Origin: DATMER01 sp040349255
GTDB lineage: Bacteria; Acidobacteriota; Thermoanaerobaculia; Multivoradales; UBA5704
Assembly (NCBI GenBank): GCA_040349255.1
Contig: JBEQUE010000185.1
Span: forward strand, 8,964 to 72,963
Length of the DNA stretch: 64,000 bases
Direction of reading: 5' to 3'
This document shows, one piece after another, positions 1 through 9,855 of the stretch. The notes below the pieces were generated by a model that did not search any database, was not told the origin of the DNA, and was given only the letters and a program-made list of their open reading frames with translations. A program made the position numbers and the translations under genes. Positions within the stretch are counted from its first letter, which is position 1. Every line of letters starts with the position of its first letter.

Positions 1-1
1 C

Positions 2-3000
2 CAGGATCTCCTGCGCCAGCTCCGCCAGCGGGATTACCACATCCTGCACTTCATCGGCCATGGCGTCTTCGATCCCGCGAGGAGAGAGGGATTCCTCCTT
101 TTCACCGGCGAGGACGGGCGCCGCGAAGAGGTTTCCGGCGAAAGGCTCGGCATCCTGCTCCGCGATCACCTTTCCCTGCGCCTGGTCGTCCTCAACGCCT
201 GTGAAGGCGCGCGTTCCTCCCGCGCCGACGCCTTTGGCGGCGTCGCCCAGAAGCTCGTCGAGCGCGGCATCCCCGGCGTCATCGCCATGCAGTTCGAGAT
301 CACCGATAGAGCGGCCGTCACCTTCGCACAGGATTTCTACGACGCCGTGGCCCAAGGCCGCCCGGTCGATGCCGCGCTCGCCGAAGCCCGGAAGGCGCTC
401 TATCTTTCCGATCACGAATTGGAATGGGGAACGCCGGTGCTCTACATGCGCTCGCCGGACGGCCGGCTCTTCGACGTCCAGACGGCGCCGAGCCCCAACC
501 TCCTCAGCCGGATCACCCAGGCGTTCACCCCGGAGGGCGCCGAATCCAGGGAGCAGCGCAATCGGGAGACTCTTCTTCAACGCGTCCGGCACTCCTGGAT
601 CGAGGGCGTGCTCGAACAGTCGATCTACAAGGCGGCGCTGATCGAGATCGGTAAGGAAGCCGCCCCGGAGGCGGTCGAGAATCCCTGGGAGAAGGTCCTG
701 GAAGTCCCGGATCGTCCCAAAGAGCTGGTGACCCGCGGCAAGAAGACGATCGATCTCTTCGACGAGGTGGGGCGGGAGCTTCTCGTGCTGGGCGAGCCCG
801 GCTCGGGCAAGACCATGACCTTGCTGGAGCTGGCCCGGGACGCCGTAGACCGGGCCGAGAGCGACCCACGGCAACCGATACCCGTCGTCTTCAACCTCTC
901 CTCCTGGGGAGAGCGCCGGCTGCCCCTGGGCGAGTGGCTGGTGACGGAGCTTTCCAGCACCTATCACATCCCGCCGCAGCAGGGCCGCGAGTGGGTCGAA
1001 AAGGGCGACCTCCTCCTGCTCCTGGATGGCCTGGACGAGGTAGCCGACTCTCATCGGGAGGACTGCGTCAAAGCCATCAACCTCCTTTTGAAGGAACACG
1101 GCTGGGCCGGAGTGGCCGTGGCGAGCCGCTCGGAGGAGTATGGAGCCCTGAAGACTCAATTGAAGCTGTATGCCGCTGTACGCCTGGAGCCCCTGAGCGA
1201 CCAGCAGGTTCACGCCTACCTGGCCGCGGCAGGCCCCGGCCTCGCCGCCCTGGACGGCGCGATCGATCGGGAGCCCGCGCTGCAAGATCTCTCCCGCTCG
1301 CCTCTGATGCTGAGCATCATGACCCTCGCCTTTGGCGGCAAGAGGAGCGGTGGACAAAGAGATCCGCTCTTGACCCCTTCGCCCGACTCTGGCAGCGATC
1401 AACTCTTCTCCGCCTACGTTTCCCGCATGCTCGAACGCCGCCCCGGCCACCTCGCATCCGCGGAGGAGACACGCCACCGGCTCGGCTGGCTGGCCCGAAA
1501 AATGGAGGAGCACGGTCGCTCGCAGTTCCATCTCGAGGACCTCCAGCCGAGCTGGTTGGCAGATCGAAAAGAGCGTTGGCGCTACGCCCTCATTTCCCGG
1601 CTTGCTTGCGGGTTGGTACCTGTAGTCTCTGCGATACCTATGATCTTCCTGCCCGGCTTTGCACAGGAGTTTGACGGGGAGTTGCTCTACGGCTTGATCG
1701 TGGCCCTCCTTGTAGTCATGCTCGCGTGGCTGACGCTCGGAGTGAAGGATGGTTTTCGATTCGATAGGCCGACTCCATGGCAGCCAGGGAACGACAAGTC
1801 GAAGCCTTCCCGCCTTCCCCGCTCAATTCTTAGAGGTTTGTGCTGGTCCCTGATCGGTTTAGCAGCAACAGCCTGGATGCTTTTCTGTGCCGGCTTCGCA
1901 GTTCTCTACGGGCTCTTCAGGTTTGGCGATGAGCTCATCACAAGCCTCCTCGCCTTCTCTCTGGCACTGGGAGCAGCAGGCCCCGCAGTTGCCTTGCTGA
2001 GAGCTTGGCGCAGGCGGACATCCGGGGCGGGAAATGATATCCAGACCACCGAAAACCTCGGATGGGAATGGAGCCGGTTTCTTCGACCTTTTTTCCTTGT
2101 CAGTGCCTTGCCCGCGCTCCTGATTTTCGCCTGGACTACGCGCGTCTACGAACCGGGGATCAGGCTCTGGGAAAGTCAGACTGGAGACGCCGTCGCAGAC
2201 CTTGAAATCGAAGACCTCTTCACCCCTGCAATCGCGCTCAGCCCTGATGGCTCCTCGATCGCCACTGGAGGGGATCGTGTTCGAGTCTGGGCGGCTTCCA
2301 ACGGCCGACTTCTCTGCCAAAGCGACCAGGCCCAGCGGGCAGATAAAAACTTCCTTGCTTTCAGTCCCGATGGCCAGCGGCTACTCACTCAAGATTCGGA
2401 AGGCGCAGCACTGCTCTTGAATGCTGGTTCCTGCACCCTTATCGCCAAGTTGAAAGAGCTCTTTGGTAGCGACCTCAAGTCTATTGCCTTTAACCGAGAT
2501 GGTTCACTGATTGCGATGGAAAGTTTCGGAGTTTCACTCTGGAACGGAGCTACAGGGCGACTCATCGAAGAGTTGGAACCGCGATTTCGGAGCACTGCCC
2601 CCAGCTTCAGCCCAGACGGAGAGCGCGTCGCGACCGGCAGCTCTTCCGATCTCAAGATCCGCATTTGGAATGCGCGGAATGGCCGACTTCTCTTTGCGGA
2701 GGGTGGCCATGAGTCCGAGATTCAGCACACGGCCTACAACCACAACGGCACTCGCCTCCTGACCGTCGACAAGTCAGGGGCCCTGTGCTTGCGGAACGGT
2801 CAGGACGGCCGCATGATAGCAAAGCTTACAAGGCGGTTCGATTTTGTCACCGATTCTATTTTCAGCCCTGATGGTACTCGGGTGCTCACGATTTCAAATG
2901 ACTCGAACAAGCTGGCTCGCTTATGGGACAGTCGCGGCGGCCATCTGGTGACAGTACTGAAAGGTCTTCAGAACCGGATCAACTCTAAAGCCTTTAGTCC

Positions 3001-3769
3001 GGATAGCAATAAGATCGTCACTGTCAGCTCAGACGGCACGGTCCGCGTCTGGGATGGGCACACGGGCGAACACTTCGCAACTTTGGACGGCCAGGCGGGC
3101 TCTACCGGAGCCATGTTCAGCCCTGATGGCAGATGGATCATGGCCGTCGCTTTCGATAAAACGGTCCTGCTCTGGCGGACCTCCGACGGACGCGCCCTGC
3201 TCCGCAACTCCAGCCCTTTCCGCCGCAAACCCGCAGGCCAATACGCAGTTTTCACTCCAGACGGAAGCCGCCTTGTCACCGCCTCGCCACCCAGCGACCT
3301 TCGCTCCTCAGCACTGGTGTGGTTGCTCGGTGGACTTTTGGTCGCAATATTTCGTGGTGTGCGGCAATGGCAACGTGAGCTCAAGATCCTGCCGAACGAG
3401 GGGATGCGGCTCACCGCACGAGCCGCCGGTCTCCTTGGCTTGGCCGGCGGCACCATGGTCACGCTTACGCTTCTCGTGATCCTCAGTGTTGGTTTCAAGT
3501 CTCAAGCGATTTGGCTGGCGCTCCTGAGTGCTTTCTGGTTCAGCTCCATTCTGACCGGCCTCGCCTTCGGCGGCGCCGACGTCCTTCAGCATCTCGTCCT
3601 CCGCCTGCTTCTTCGGCGCGGCGGCCGCGCGCCGTGGCACTACGCCCGGTTTCTCGACCAGGCGGCCGAACAGATCCTTCTGCGCAAGGTCGGCGGAGGC
3701 TACATCTTCATTCACCGGCTCCTCCTGGAGCACTTGGCCAGGACGAGTTCCCCCGAGGGCCGCCTATAA
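2..3769 (+). CDS. CHAT protease-NACHT-membrane-WD40 protein, 5' end outside window
   Basis: The open frame runs in from the left edge, and comparison with its downstream paralog shows roughly 215 N-terminal residues are missing. The visible CHAT (caspase-like) end has the catalytic His in a HFIGHG motif (codon 59-61) and the Cys in LNACEGARSS (codon 200-202). A NACHT NTPase follows, with Walker A GEPGSGKT near 790-815 and Walker B LLLLLDGLDE near 1010-1040. Hydrophobic helices lie at about 1595-2130, a WD40 propeller of roughly eight FSPDG...W blades at 2160-3290, and more helices at 3310-3600. It ends in a short motif GGGYIFIHRLLLEHLA, which I associate with membrane NACHT proteins. Such proteins are inferred to couple sensing (propeller) to NTP-driven oligomerisation and protease activation. 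The middle part (about 1600-3350) is visibly less GC-rich than the matching part of the neighbour. Family and domain order are clear; the biological trigger is unknown. Confidence 0.9.
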   Translation, partial: QDLLRQLRQRDYHILHFIGHGVFDPARREGFLLFTGEDGRREEVSGERLGILLRDHLSLRLVVLNACEGARSSRADAFGGVAQKLVERGIPGVIAMQFEITDRAAVTFAQDFYDAVAQGRPVDAALAEARKALYLSDHELEWGTPVLYMRSPDGRLFDVQTAPSPNLLSRITQAFTPEGAESREQRNRETLLQRVRHSWIEGVLEQSIYKAALIEIGKEAAPEAVENPWEKVLEVPDRPKELVTRGKKTIDLFDEVGRELLVLGEPGSGKTMTLLELARDAVDRAESDPRQPIPVVFNLSSWGERRLPLGEWLVTELSSTYHIPPQQGREWVEKGDLLLLLDGLDEVADSHREDCVKAINLLLKEHGWAGVAVASRSEEYGALKTQLKLYAAVRLEPLSDQQVHAYLAAAGPGLAALDGAIDREPALQDLSRSPLMLSIMTLAFGGKRSGGQRDPLLTPSPDSGSDQLFSAYVSRMLERRPGHLASAEETRHRLGWLARKMEEHGRSQFHLEDLQPSWLADRKERWRYALISRLACGLVPVVSAIPMIFLPGFAQEFDGELLYGLIVALLVVMLAWLTLGVKDGFRFDRPTPWQPGNDKSKPSRLPRSILRGLCWSLIGLAATAWMLFCAGFAVLYGLFRFGDELITSLLAFSLALGAAGPAVALLRAWRRRTSGAGNDIQTTENLGWEWSRFLRPFFLVSALPALLIFAWTTRVYEPGIRLWESQTGDAVADLEIEDLFTPAIALSPDGSSIATGGDRVRVWAASNGRLLCQSDQAQRADKNFLAFSPDGQRLLTQDSEGAALLLNAGSCTLIAKLKELFGSDLKSIAFNRDGSLIAMESFGVSLWNGATGRLIEELEPRFRSTAPSFSPDGERVATGSSSDLKIRIWNARNGRLLFAEGGHESEIQHTAYNHNGTRLLTVDKSGALCLRNGQDGRMIAKLTRRFDFVTDSIFSPDGTRVLTISNDSNKLARLWDSRGGHLVTVLKGLQNRINSKAFSPDSNKIVTVSSDGTVRVWDGHTGEHFATLDGQAGSTGAMFSPDGRWIMAVAFDKTVLLWRTSDGRALLRNSSPFRRKPAGQYAVFTPDGSRLVTASPPSDLRSSALVWLLGGLLVAIFRGVRQWQRELKILPNEGMRLTARAAGLLGLAGGTMVTLTLLVILSVGFKSQAIWLALLSAFWFSSILTGLAFGGADVLQHLVLRLLLRRGGRAPWHYARFLDQAAEQILLRKVGGGYIFIHRLLLEHLARTSSPEGRL

Positions 3770-3806
3770 TGCGCTTCGACCTTCTTCCGAAGAGGGATCG
3801 GAACGC

Positions 3807-6800
3807 ATGGCACCCCGGAGCTTCCTCGACTTCGACGTTCTGTTCCTGAAAACCCCGACGGGATACCAGGCCCGCGTGCTGGACTCTCCCGTCGGCCAGG
3901 CGTCTGCCGAGTTCGCCTTCCCGTTCAACGACCGGGAGATCGACGGCTTCCTGAACCTCTTCGGCCGCGCCCCCGGGCCCAGCCGCGGACCGGGGATCAC
4001 CAAGACCGACGTGGCGCAGACGTTCGGAAAGCAGCTCGTCAACGCCGCGTTCGCCGGCGAAGTGCAGAGATGCCTGCGCCGCAGCCTCGACAAGACCGCC
4101 GACAGCGACGAGGGTCTCCGCATCCTCCTGCGCCTGTCCGAGACCCCGGAGCTCAACGACCTGCCCTGGGAGTTCCTGCTGAACCCCGATCACACCGATT
4201 TCCTCGCTCTCTCCGCGGACACGCCGATCGTCCGCTACCTGGCGCTCCCGCAGGGAGAGCGGGCCCTGGCGGTGACGCCGCCCCTGCGGCTGCTCGCCGT
4301 GATTTCGAGCCCTTCCGACCAACCGCAGCTCGACGTCGACAACGAGTGGAGCAAGGTCCAGGGAGCGTTGAAGAAAGCGCAGGACCGGGGGCTCCTGTCC
4401 CTGGAACGGATGGTGAACCCGACGCCCCAGGACCTCCTGCGCCAGCTCCGGCAGGGGGAGTACCACATCCTGCACTTCATCGGCCATGGTGCCTTCGATC
4501 CCGCGAGCCGCGAGGGATTCCTGCTGTTCGCCGACGAGAACGGGCGCGGCGAAGAGGTCTCCGGCGAGAGGCTCGGCACCCTGCTCCACGACCACCGCTC
4601 CCTGCGCCTGGTCGTCCTCAACGCCTGCGAAGGCGCGCGCTCCTCCCGCACCGACGCCTTCGGCGGCGTCGCCCAGAAGCTCGCCGAGTGCGGCATTCCG
4701 GCCATCATCGCCATGCAGTTCGAGATCAGCGACGGCGCGGCCATCGACTTCGCCCAGGATTTCTACGCGTCCGTGGCCGAAGGCCGCCCGGTCGACGCCG
4801 CGCTCGCCGAAGCCCGGAAGGCGCTCTACCTTTCCAACCACGAGTTGGAGTGGGGCACGCCGGTGCTGCACATGCGCTCTCCGGACAGCCGTCTCTTCGA
4901 CGTCCAGCCCGCTCCGGCGTCCGTCCCGCCCGTCCCAGACACCGCCCCGCCGGGCCGCGACCTCCTCGGCAGGATCACCCAGGCCCTCGCCCCGGGCGGC
5001 GATGAATCCAGGCAGCAGCGCAATCGGGAAACTCTCCTTCAGCGTGTCCGGCTCTCCTGGATCGAGGGCGTGCTCGAAAGGTCGATCTACAAGGCGGCGC
5101 TGATCGAGGTCGGCAAGGAGGCCGATCCGGAGGCGGTCGAGAACCCCTGGGAGAAGATCCTCGAAACCCCGGATCGGCCGGCCGAGCTGGTGGCACGCGG
5201 CAAGAAGACGATCGACCTCTTCGACGAGGTGGGTCGGGAGCTGCTCTTGCTGGGAGACCCCGGCTCGGGCAAGACCACGACCTTGCTGGAGCTGGCCCGG
5301 GACGCCCTCGACCGGGCCGGGAACGACCCGCGGCAACCCATACCGGTCGTCTTCAACCTCTCCTCCTGGGGAGAGCGCCGGCTGCCCATGAACGAATGGC
5401 TGGTGGAGGAGCTTTCCGGCATCTACCGCATCCCGCCGCAGCAGAGCCGCGAGTGGATCGAAAAAGGCGACCTTCTGCTGCTCCTGGATGGCTTGGACGA
5501 GGTGGCCGCCTCTCACCGGGAGGCCTGCGTCGCAGCCATCAACCGCCTCCAGGAGAAGCACGGTTCGGCCGGAGTGGTCGTGGCGAGCCGCCTGGAGGAG
5601 TACCGGGCCCTGGAGACCCGGGCTCGACTGAAGCTATACGCCGCGGTGCGCCTCGAGCCCCTGAGCGACCAGCAGGTGCACGCCTATCTCGCCGCGGCGG
5701 GTCCCGGCCTTGCTTCCCTGGGCAACGCGATCGATCGGGAGCCTGCGCTGCAGGATCTCGCCCGCTCGCCTTTGATGCTGAGCATCATGACCCTCGCCTT
5801 CGCCGGCGGGAAGAGCGGCGGCGAAAGCGATCTCCTGCCGACCCTTTCGGGCGACGCCGGCAACGATCAGCTCTTCTCCGCCTACGTTTCCCGCATGCTC
5901 GCACGCCGCCCCGGCCACCTCGCATCCCCGGAGGAGACGCGCCGCCGGCTCGGCTGGCTGGCTCGAAAAATGGCAGAGCACGGCCGCTCGCAATTCCATA
6001 TCGAGGATCTCCAGCCGAGCTGGCTGGCGGGACCGAAAGAGCGTTGGTTCTACGCCGTCCTTTCCCGGCTCGCCTGCGGGTTGGTGCCCCTGATCGCGGC
6101 GATACCCCTGATCTTCCTGCCCGGCTTTGCGAGAGGGCTCGAATTGGATGATTTGCCCGCCATCCTGGTCTTGTTTTGCTTCCCGGTCGTGCTCGCATGG
6201 CTGGCGCTTGGACTGACGACGGGCTCCCAATTCGGCAGGGCGGCTCCGCCCCAGCCCGGGACCGACGAGCCCAGAGCCTCCCGCATTTTCCGCTCGAGCC
6301 TCGGAGGCCTGGGCTGGTCCCTGGTCGGCCTTGCCGCGGTGGCCTGGATGCTTCTCCTGGCCGGCATTGGCGCCATGCACAATATGCTTGAGCCCAATGA
6401 CGAGCTCGTCACGGACCGCATTGTCTTCTTTGTGGCTATGGGCGCAGCCGGTCCCGCGGCTGCCTGGCTGAAGGCCTGGCGCCGGAGGGCATCCGGCATC
6501 ACGAATGACATCCAGACTACTGAAAACCTGAGCTGGAACTGGAGGAGGTTTCTTTGGACCTTTCTTCTCGTCGGAGCCTTGCCCGCGAGCCTGATTTTCG
6601 TGTGGGCTGCGCGCGCCTACGAGCCGGGAGCCAGGATCTGGGACAGTCAGACCGGCGACGCCGTCGCCGACCTTGAAATCGAAGGCCTCGGCAATCCTGA
6701 AGTCGCGTTCAGCCCCGATGGCTCCTCGATCGCCACCGCAGGAACGGAGACCGTTCAAGTCTGGGCCGCTCGAGACGGCCGACCTCTCTGCCAGATCGGT

Positions 6801-8243
6801 GAGGGCGAATCTTTCGGTGATCCTGTTTTCAGCCCGGATGGCCAGCGGCTGCTCGCCCACAACTCAAAGGGGGCATGGCTTTGGAGCACTCGTTCCTGTG
6901 ACCAGGTCGCCGAGTTGGAAGGGTCCTCCACAAATCTCCTGTTCTCGCTGGCTTTCAACCGGGATGGCTCGCGCATCGTGGCGATAGCCGGCGAGTCCGT
7001 TGCACTCTGGGACGGAGCTACCGGACGACTCATTACGGTGTTGGGTCCGCAGCTGACCGTGCCAACCTTCAGTCCGGACGGGAATCGCGTTGTAACCGGA
7101 AGCTCTCTCGATTTCAAGATCCGCCTGTGGGATGCCCGGAATGGACAGCTTCTCCTCGAGAGAGGCGGCCATGAGTCCGAGATCCGGGACGCCACCTTCA
7201 GTCGCGACGGCACTCGCCTCCTGACCTATGACAAGTCGGGAGCCCTGCGCGTGTGGGACGGTCGGGACTGCCGCCCGATTGCAACGCTCACCACAGCAAA
7301 GTACGCCACCGGTCCTGTTTTCAGTCCCGATGGCACCCGGGTGCTCACGATCACGCATGAGCCGAACAGCCTGGTCCGTTTGTGGGACAGCCGCGACGGC
7401 CATCTGGTGAAAGTGCTGGAAGGCCAGGGTCGAATCAATTCCGCCAGCTTCAGCCCTGACAGCAAGGAGGTGGTCACCGCCAGCTCGGACGGCGCGGCCC
7501 GCTTGTGGGATGGACATGCGGGCGATCCCATCGCAACTCTGGAAGGACGGGCAGGCTACGTCGCCAAGACCGCGTTCAGTCCCGATGGCAGTCGGATCTT
7601 GGCCCGCGCTCTGAACAACGATACGGTGCTGCTCTGGCAGGCCGCCGACGGGCACGCCCTGCTCCGCAGCTCCAGCCGTTTTCGCCGCAGACCTGCAGGC
7701 CAGTACGCGGGCTTCACTCCGGATGGAAGCCGCTTCGTCACCACCTCAACCCCCAGCGACTTCCGTTCCTCGGCGCTGCTGTGGTCGCTCCTCGCCCTTG
7801 AAGTCGCGATGCTCCGCGGTGTGCGGCAATCGCAGCGCGAGGTCAAGATCCTGCCGAACGAGGGGATCCGGCTCACCGCGCGGGCCGCCGTTCTCCTCGG
7901 CCTGGCCGGCGGCACGATGGTCACGCTGACGCTTCTCGTTCTGTTCCTCGCTATCGGCTACAAGCTTCAAGCGATGTGGCGGGGGCTCCTGACGGTCTTC
8001 TGGCTCGGCTCCATCCTGATCGGCCTCGGCATCGGCGGCGCCGACTGCCTCCAACACCTCGTTCTCCGCCTGCTGCTGATGCGCGGCGGCCGCGCGCCGT
8101 GGCACTACGCCCGGTTTCTCGACCAGGCGGCCGAACAGATCCTTCTGCGCAAGGTCGGCGGAGGCTACATCTTCATTCATCGGCTCCTCCTGGAGCACCT
8201 GGCCAGGGCCAGCGCCGGGGAGGGCCCGACACCGCGGCCCTGA
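3807..8243 (+). CDS. CHAT protease-NACHT-membrane-WD40 protein, complete paralog
   Basis: A 1478-residue protein starting at ATG 3807, with a purine-rich AGAGGGA about 10 nt upstream and 37 nt after the preceding paralog. The N-terminal half carries the CHAT dyad: His227 in FIGHG and Cys274 in LNACEGARSS. NACHT follows with Walker A GDPGSGKTTT (about 482-491) and Walker B LLLLLDGLDEVA (about 555-566). About five hydrophobic segments (roughly 755-930) precede a WD40 propeller (about 940-1310) with repeated FSPDG and LWD signatures. Further hydrophobic segments and the C-terminal RKVGGGYIFIHRLLLEHL motif follow. The propeller therefore sits inside the membrane module rather than at an end. CHAT-NACHT proteins are known or suspected effectors of bacterial innate immunity or programmed death; that role here is inference. 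It is clearly a tandem duplicate of the gene to its left. Confidence 0.93.
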   Translation: MAPRSFLDFDVLFLKTPTGYQARVLDSPVGQASAEFAFPFNDREIDGFLNLFGRAPGPSRGPGITKTDVAQTFGKQLVNAAFAGEVQRCLRRSLDKTADSDEGLRILLRLSETPELNDLPWEFLLNPDHTDFLALSADTPIVRYLALPQGERALAVTPPLRLLAVISSPSDQPQLDVDNEWSKVQGALKKAQDRGLLSLERMVNPTPQDLLRQLRQGEYHILHFIGHGAFDPASREGFLLFADENGRGEEVSGERLGTLLHDHRSLRLVVLNACEGARSSRTDAFGGVAQKLAECGIPAIIAMQFEISDGAAIDFAQDFYASVAEGRPVDAALAEARKALYLSNHELEWGTPVLHMRSPDSRLFDVQPAPASVPPVPDTAPPGRDLLGRITQALAPGGDESRQQRNRETLLQRVRLSWIEGVLERSIYKAALIEVGKEADPEAVENPWEKILETPDRPAELVARGKKTIDLFDEVGRELLLLGDPGSGKTTTLLELARDALDRAGNDPRQPIPVVFNLSSWGERRLPMNEWLVEELSGIYRIPPQQSREWIEKGDLLLLLDGLDEVAASHREACVAAINRLQEKHGSAGVVVASRLEEYRALETRARLKLYAAVRLEPLSDQQVHAYLAAAGPGLASLGNAIDREPALQDLARSPLMLSIMTLAFAGGKSGGESDLLPTLSGDAGNDQLFSAYVSRMLARRPGHLASPEETRRRLGWLARKMAEHGRSQFHIEDLQPSWLAGPKERWFYAVLSRLACGLVPLIAAIPLIFLPGFARGLELDDLPAILVLFCFPVVLAWLALGLTTGSQFGRAAPPQPGTDEPRASRIFRSSLGGLGWSLVGLAAVAWMLLLAGIGAMHNMLEPNDELVTDRIVFFVAMGAAGPAAAWLKAWRRRASGITNDIQTTENLSWNWRRFLWTFLLVGALPASLIFVWAARAYEPGARIWDSQTGDAVADLEIEGLGNPEVAFSPDGSSIATAGTETVQVWAARDGRPLCQIGEGESFGDPVFSPDGQRLLAHNSKGAWLWSTRSCDQVAELEGSSTNLLFSLAFNRDGSRIVAIAGESVALWDGATGRLITVLGPQLTVPTFSPDGNRVVTGSSLDFKIRLWDARNGQLLLERGGHESEIRDATFSRDGTRLLTYDKSGALRVWDGRDCRPIATLTTAKYATGPVFSPDGTRVLTITHEPNSLVRLWDSRDGHLVKVLEGQGRINSASFSPDSKEVVTASSDGAARLWDGHAGDPIATLEGRAGYVAKTAFSPDGSRILARALNNDTVLLWQAADGHALLRSSSRFRRRPAGQYAGFTPDGSRFVTTSTPSDFRSSALLWSLLALEVAMLRGVRQSQREVKILPNEGIRLTARAAVLLGLAGGTMVTLTLLVLFLAIGYKLQAMWRGLLTVFWLGSILIGLGIGGADCLQHLVLRLLLMRGGRAPWHYARFLDQAAEQILLRKVGGGYIFIHRLLLEHLARASAGEGPTPRP

Positions 8244-8296
8244 AGGCTCAGGACAAAGAAGACGGACTTGCCACTCCTGATAGAATATCCACTACC

Positions 8297-9844
8297 TTGA
8301 GCCTCTTTCACCGGACCAGCCTCTTCATCCTCGCGCTGCTCGCCGCCGCGTCGCTTTCCGCCGCGGATCGGCCGGAGCCCATCCCCACGCTCCGGATCGT
8401 CAACGCCCTGCTGGTCGACGGCACCGGAGCGCCGCCTCGGTCCGGGAGCCTGCGCATCGTGGGAGACCGCATTTCCGAGGTCACTGCGGTAACCGTCGGC
8501 GACCTGGAGCCGCTGCCCGGAGAAACCGTGCTCGACGCGAAGGGCCTCGTCCTGGCGCCCGGGTTCATCGACACCCACTCCCACGCCGTCAGCGACCTGG
8601 CCGAGATTCCGGATGCGGTCGGCGCGGTCAGCCAGGGCATCACTACCGTGGTCGGCGGACAGGACGGCGAATCTCTCTATCCGTTGAGCGAATCCTTCGC
8701 GCGCCTGGAGAGCCATCCCGCGGCGATCAACGTGGCCTCCTACACGGGGCACGGCACCCTGCGCGAAAAAGTGATGGGCGAGGATTTCAAACGCCCTGCC
8801 ACCGCGGCCGAGATCGCCGGGATGTCCCGCCTGCTCGAAAGCGATCTGAAAGCGGGCTCCCTCGGCCTTTCGTCGGGCCTCGAATACGACCCCGGCATCT
8901 ATTCAGCCCGCGGCGAGTTGATCGATCTGGCCCGGATCGCGGCGCGGCATGGCGGCCGATACATCAGCCACATCCGCAGCGAAGACCGGAAGTTCTGGGA
9001 AGCGATCGACGAGATCCTCGCCATCGGCCGCGAGGCGAAGCTGCCCGTCCAGATCTCCCACATCAAGCTCGCGATGAAGACCCTCTGGACCCAGGCGCCC
9101 CAATTGCTCGCGAAGCTCAACGAAGCCCGCTCGCAGGGGATCGACGTCACGGCCGACATCTATCCGTATCTGTACTGGCACTCCTCGCTCACCGTGCTCT
9201 TCCCGGAACGCGACTTCGAAAACCTTGCCGAGGCGCGCAAGATCCTCGCCGAGATCGCGCCTCCCGAGGGCCTGCTCCTCGGCCGGTACCTGCCGAACCC
9301 CGCCTACGCGGGGCAAACCGTGGCCGACATCGCGAAGGAGCGCGGCGAAGCACCCGAAGCGACCCTCGTCACTCTCATCCGCGACGCCCAGGTCCTCCGC
9401 CGCCAGGGCAAGGAAGGGGTCGAGAGCGTCATCGCCACGAGCATGATCGAAAGCGATCTCGAAGCGCTCCTCGCCTGGCCGCACACCAACCTCTGCACCG
9501 ACGGCGAGCTCGACGGCCGGCATCCACGAGGCTTCGGCTCCTACCCGCGCGTTCTCGGTCGCTACGTCCGGGAGAAAAACGCCCTCCGTCTCGAAGAAGC
9601 GGTCTACAAAATGACCGGCCTCGCCGCGGATCACATGGGAATCAAAAACCGGGGCCGCCTCACGCCTGGCGCCTACGCCGACCTCGTGCTCTTCGATCCG
9701 GCCAAGGTGATCGATCGAGCCACCACGAGCGATCCGCATGCCCTCGCCACGGGTATCGAGCGCGTCTGGGTCAACGGCCATCTCGTTTTCGCCAACGGCG
9801 CGGTGACCGGCCAACGCCCCGGGCGCGTGCTGCGCCGGGAGTGA
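8297..9844 (+). CDS. Exported D-aminoacylase-like amidohydrolase
   Basis: I place the start at TTG 8297, because translation from there gives a clean signal peptide (SLFHRTSLFILALLAAASLSA) and no in-frame ATG lies nearby. The mature protein is an amidohydrolase-superfamily TIM barrel: IVNALLVDGTG beta-strand start, metal-binding HxH at H94/H96 in FIDTHSHAV, later histidines in ISHIRSED and QISHIKL, an Asp in TDGELDGRHP, and the C-terminal GRLTPGAYADLVLFD strand return. This fits the N-acyl-D-amino-acid deacylase/dihydroorotase-like branch, which hydrolyses N-acyl groups or amide rings. The Cys-containing GNCG motif of classical D-aminoacylases reads GGQDG here, so the metal site may differ and substrate should not be assumed. 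About 515 residues, normal for the family. It follows the CHAT-NACHT gene by 53 nt and meets the next gene tail to tail. Confidence 0.85.
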   Translation: MSLFHRTSLFILALLAAASLSAADRPEPIPTLRIVNALLVDGTGAPPRSGSLRIVGDRISEVTAVTVGDLEPLPGETVLDAKGLVLAPGFIDTHSHAVSDLAEIPDAVGAVSQGITTVVGGQDGESLYPLSESFARLESHPAAINVASYTGHGTLREKVMGEDFKRPATAAEIAGMSRLLESDLKAGSLGLSSGLEYDPGIYSARGELIDLARIAARHGGRYISHIRSEDRKFWEAIDEILAIGREAKLPVQISHIKLAMKTLWTQAPQLLAKLNEARSQGIDVTADIYPYLYWHSSLTVLFPERDFENLAEARKILAEIAPPEGLLLGRYLPNPAYAGQTVADIAKERGEAPEATLVTLIRDAQVLRRQGKEGVESVIATSMIESDLEALLAWPHTNLCTDGELDGRHPRGFGSYPRVLGRYVREKNALRLEEAVYKMTGLAADHMGIKNRGRLTPGAYADLVLFDPAKVIDRATTSDPHALATGIERVWVNGHLVFANGAVTGQRPGRVLRRE

Positions 9845-9855
9845 TCGCACCGCCT

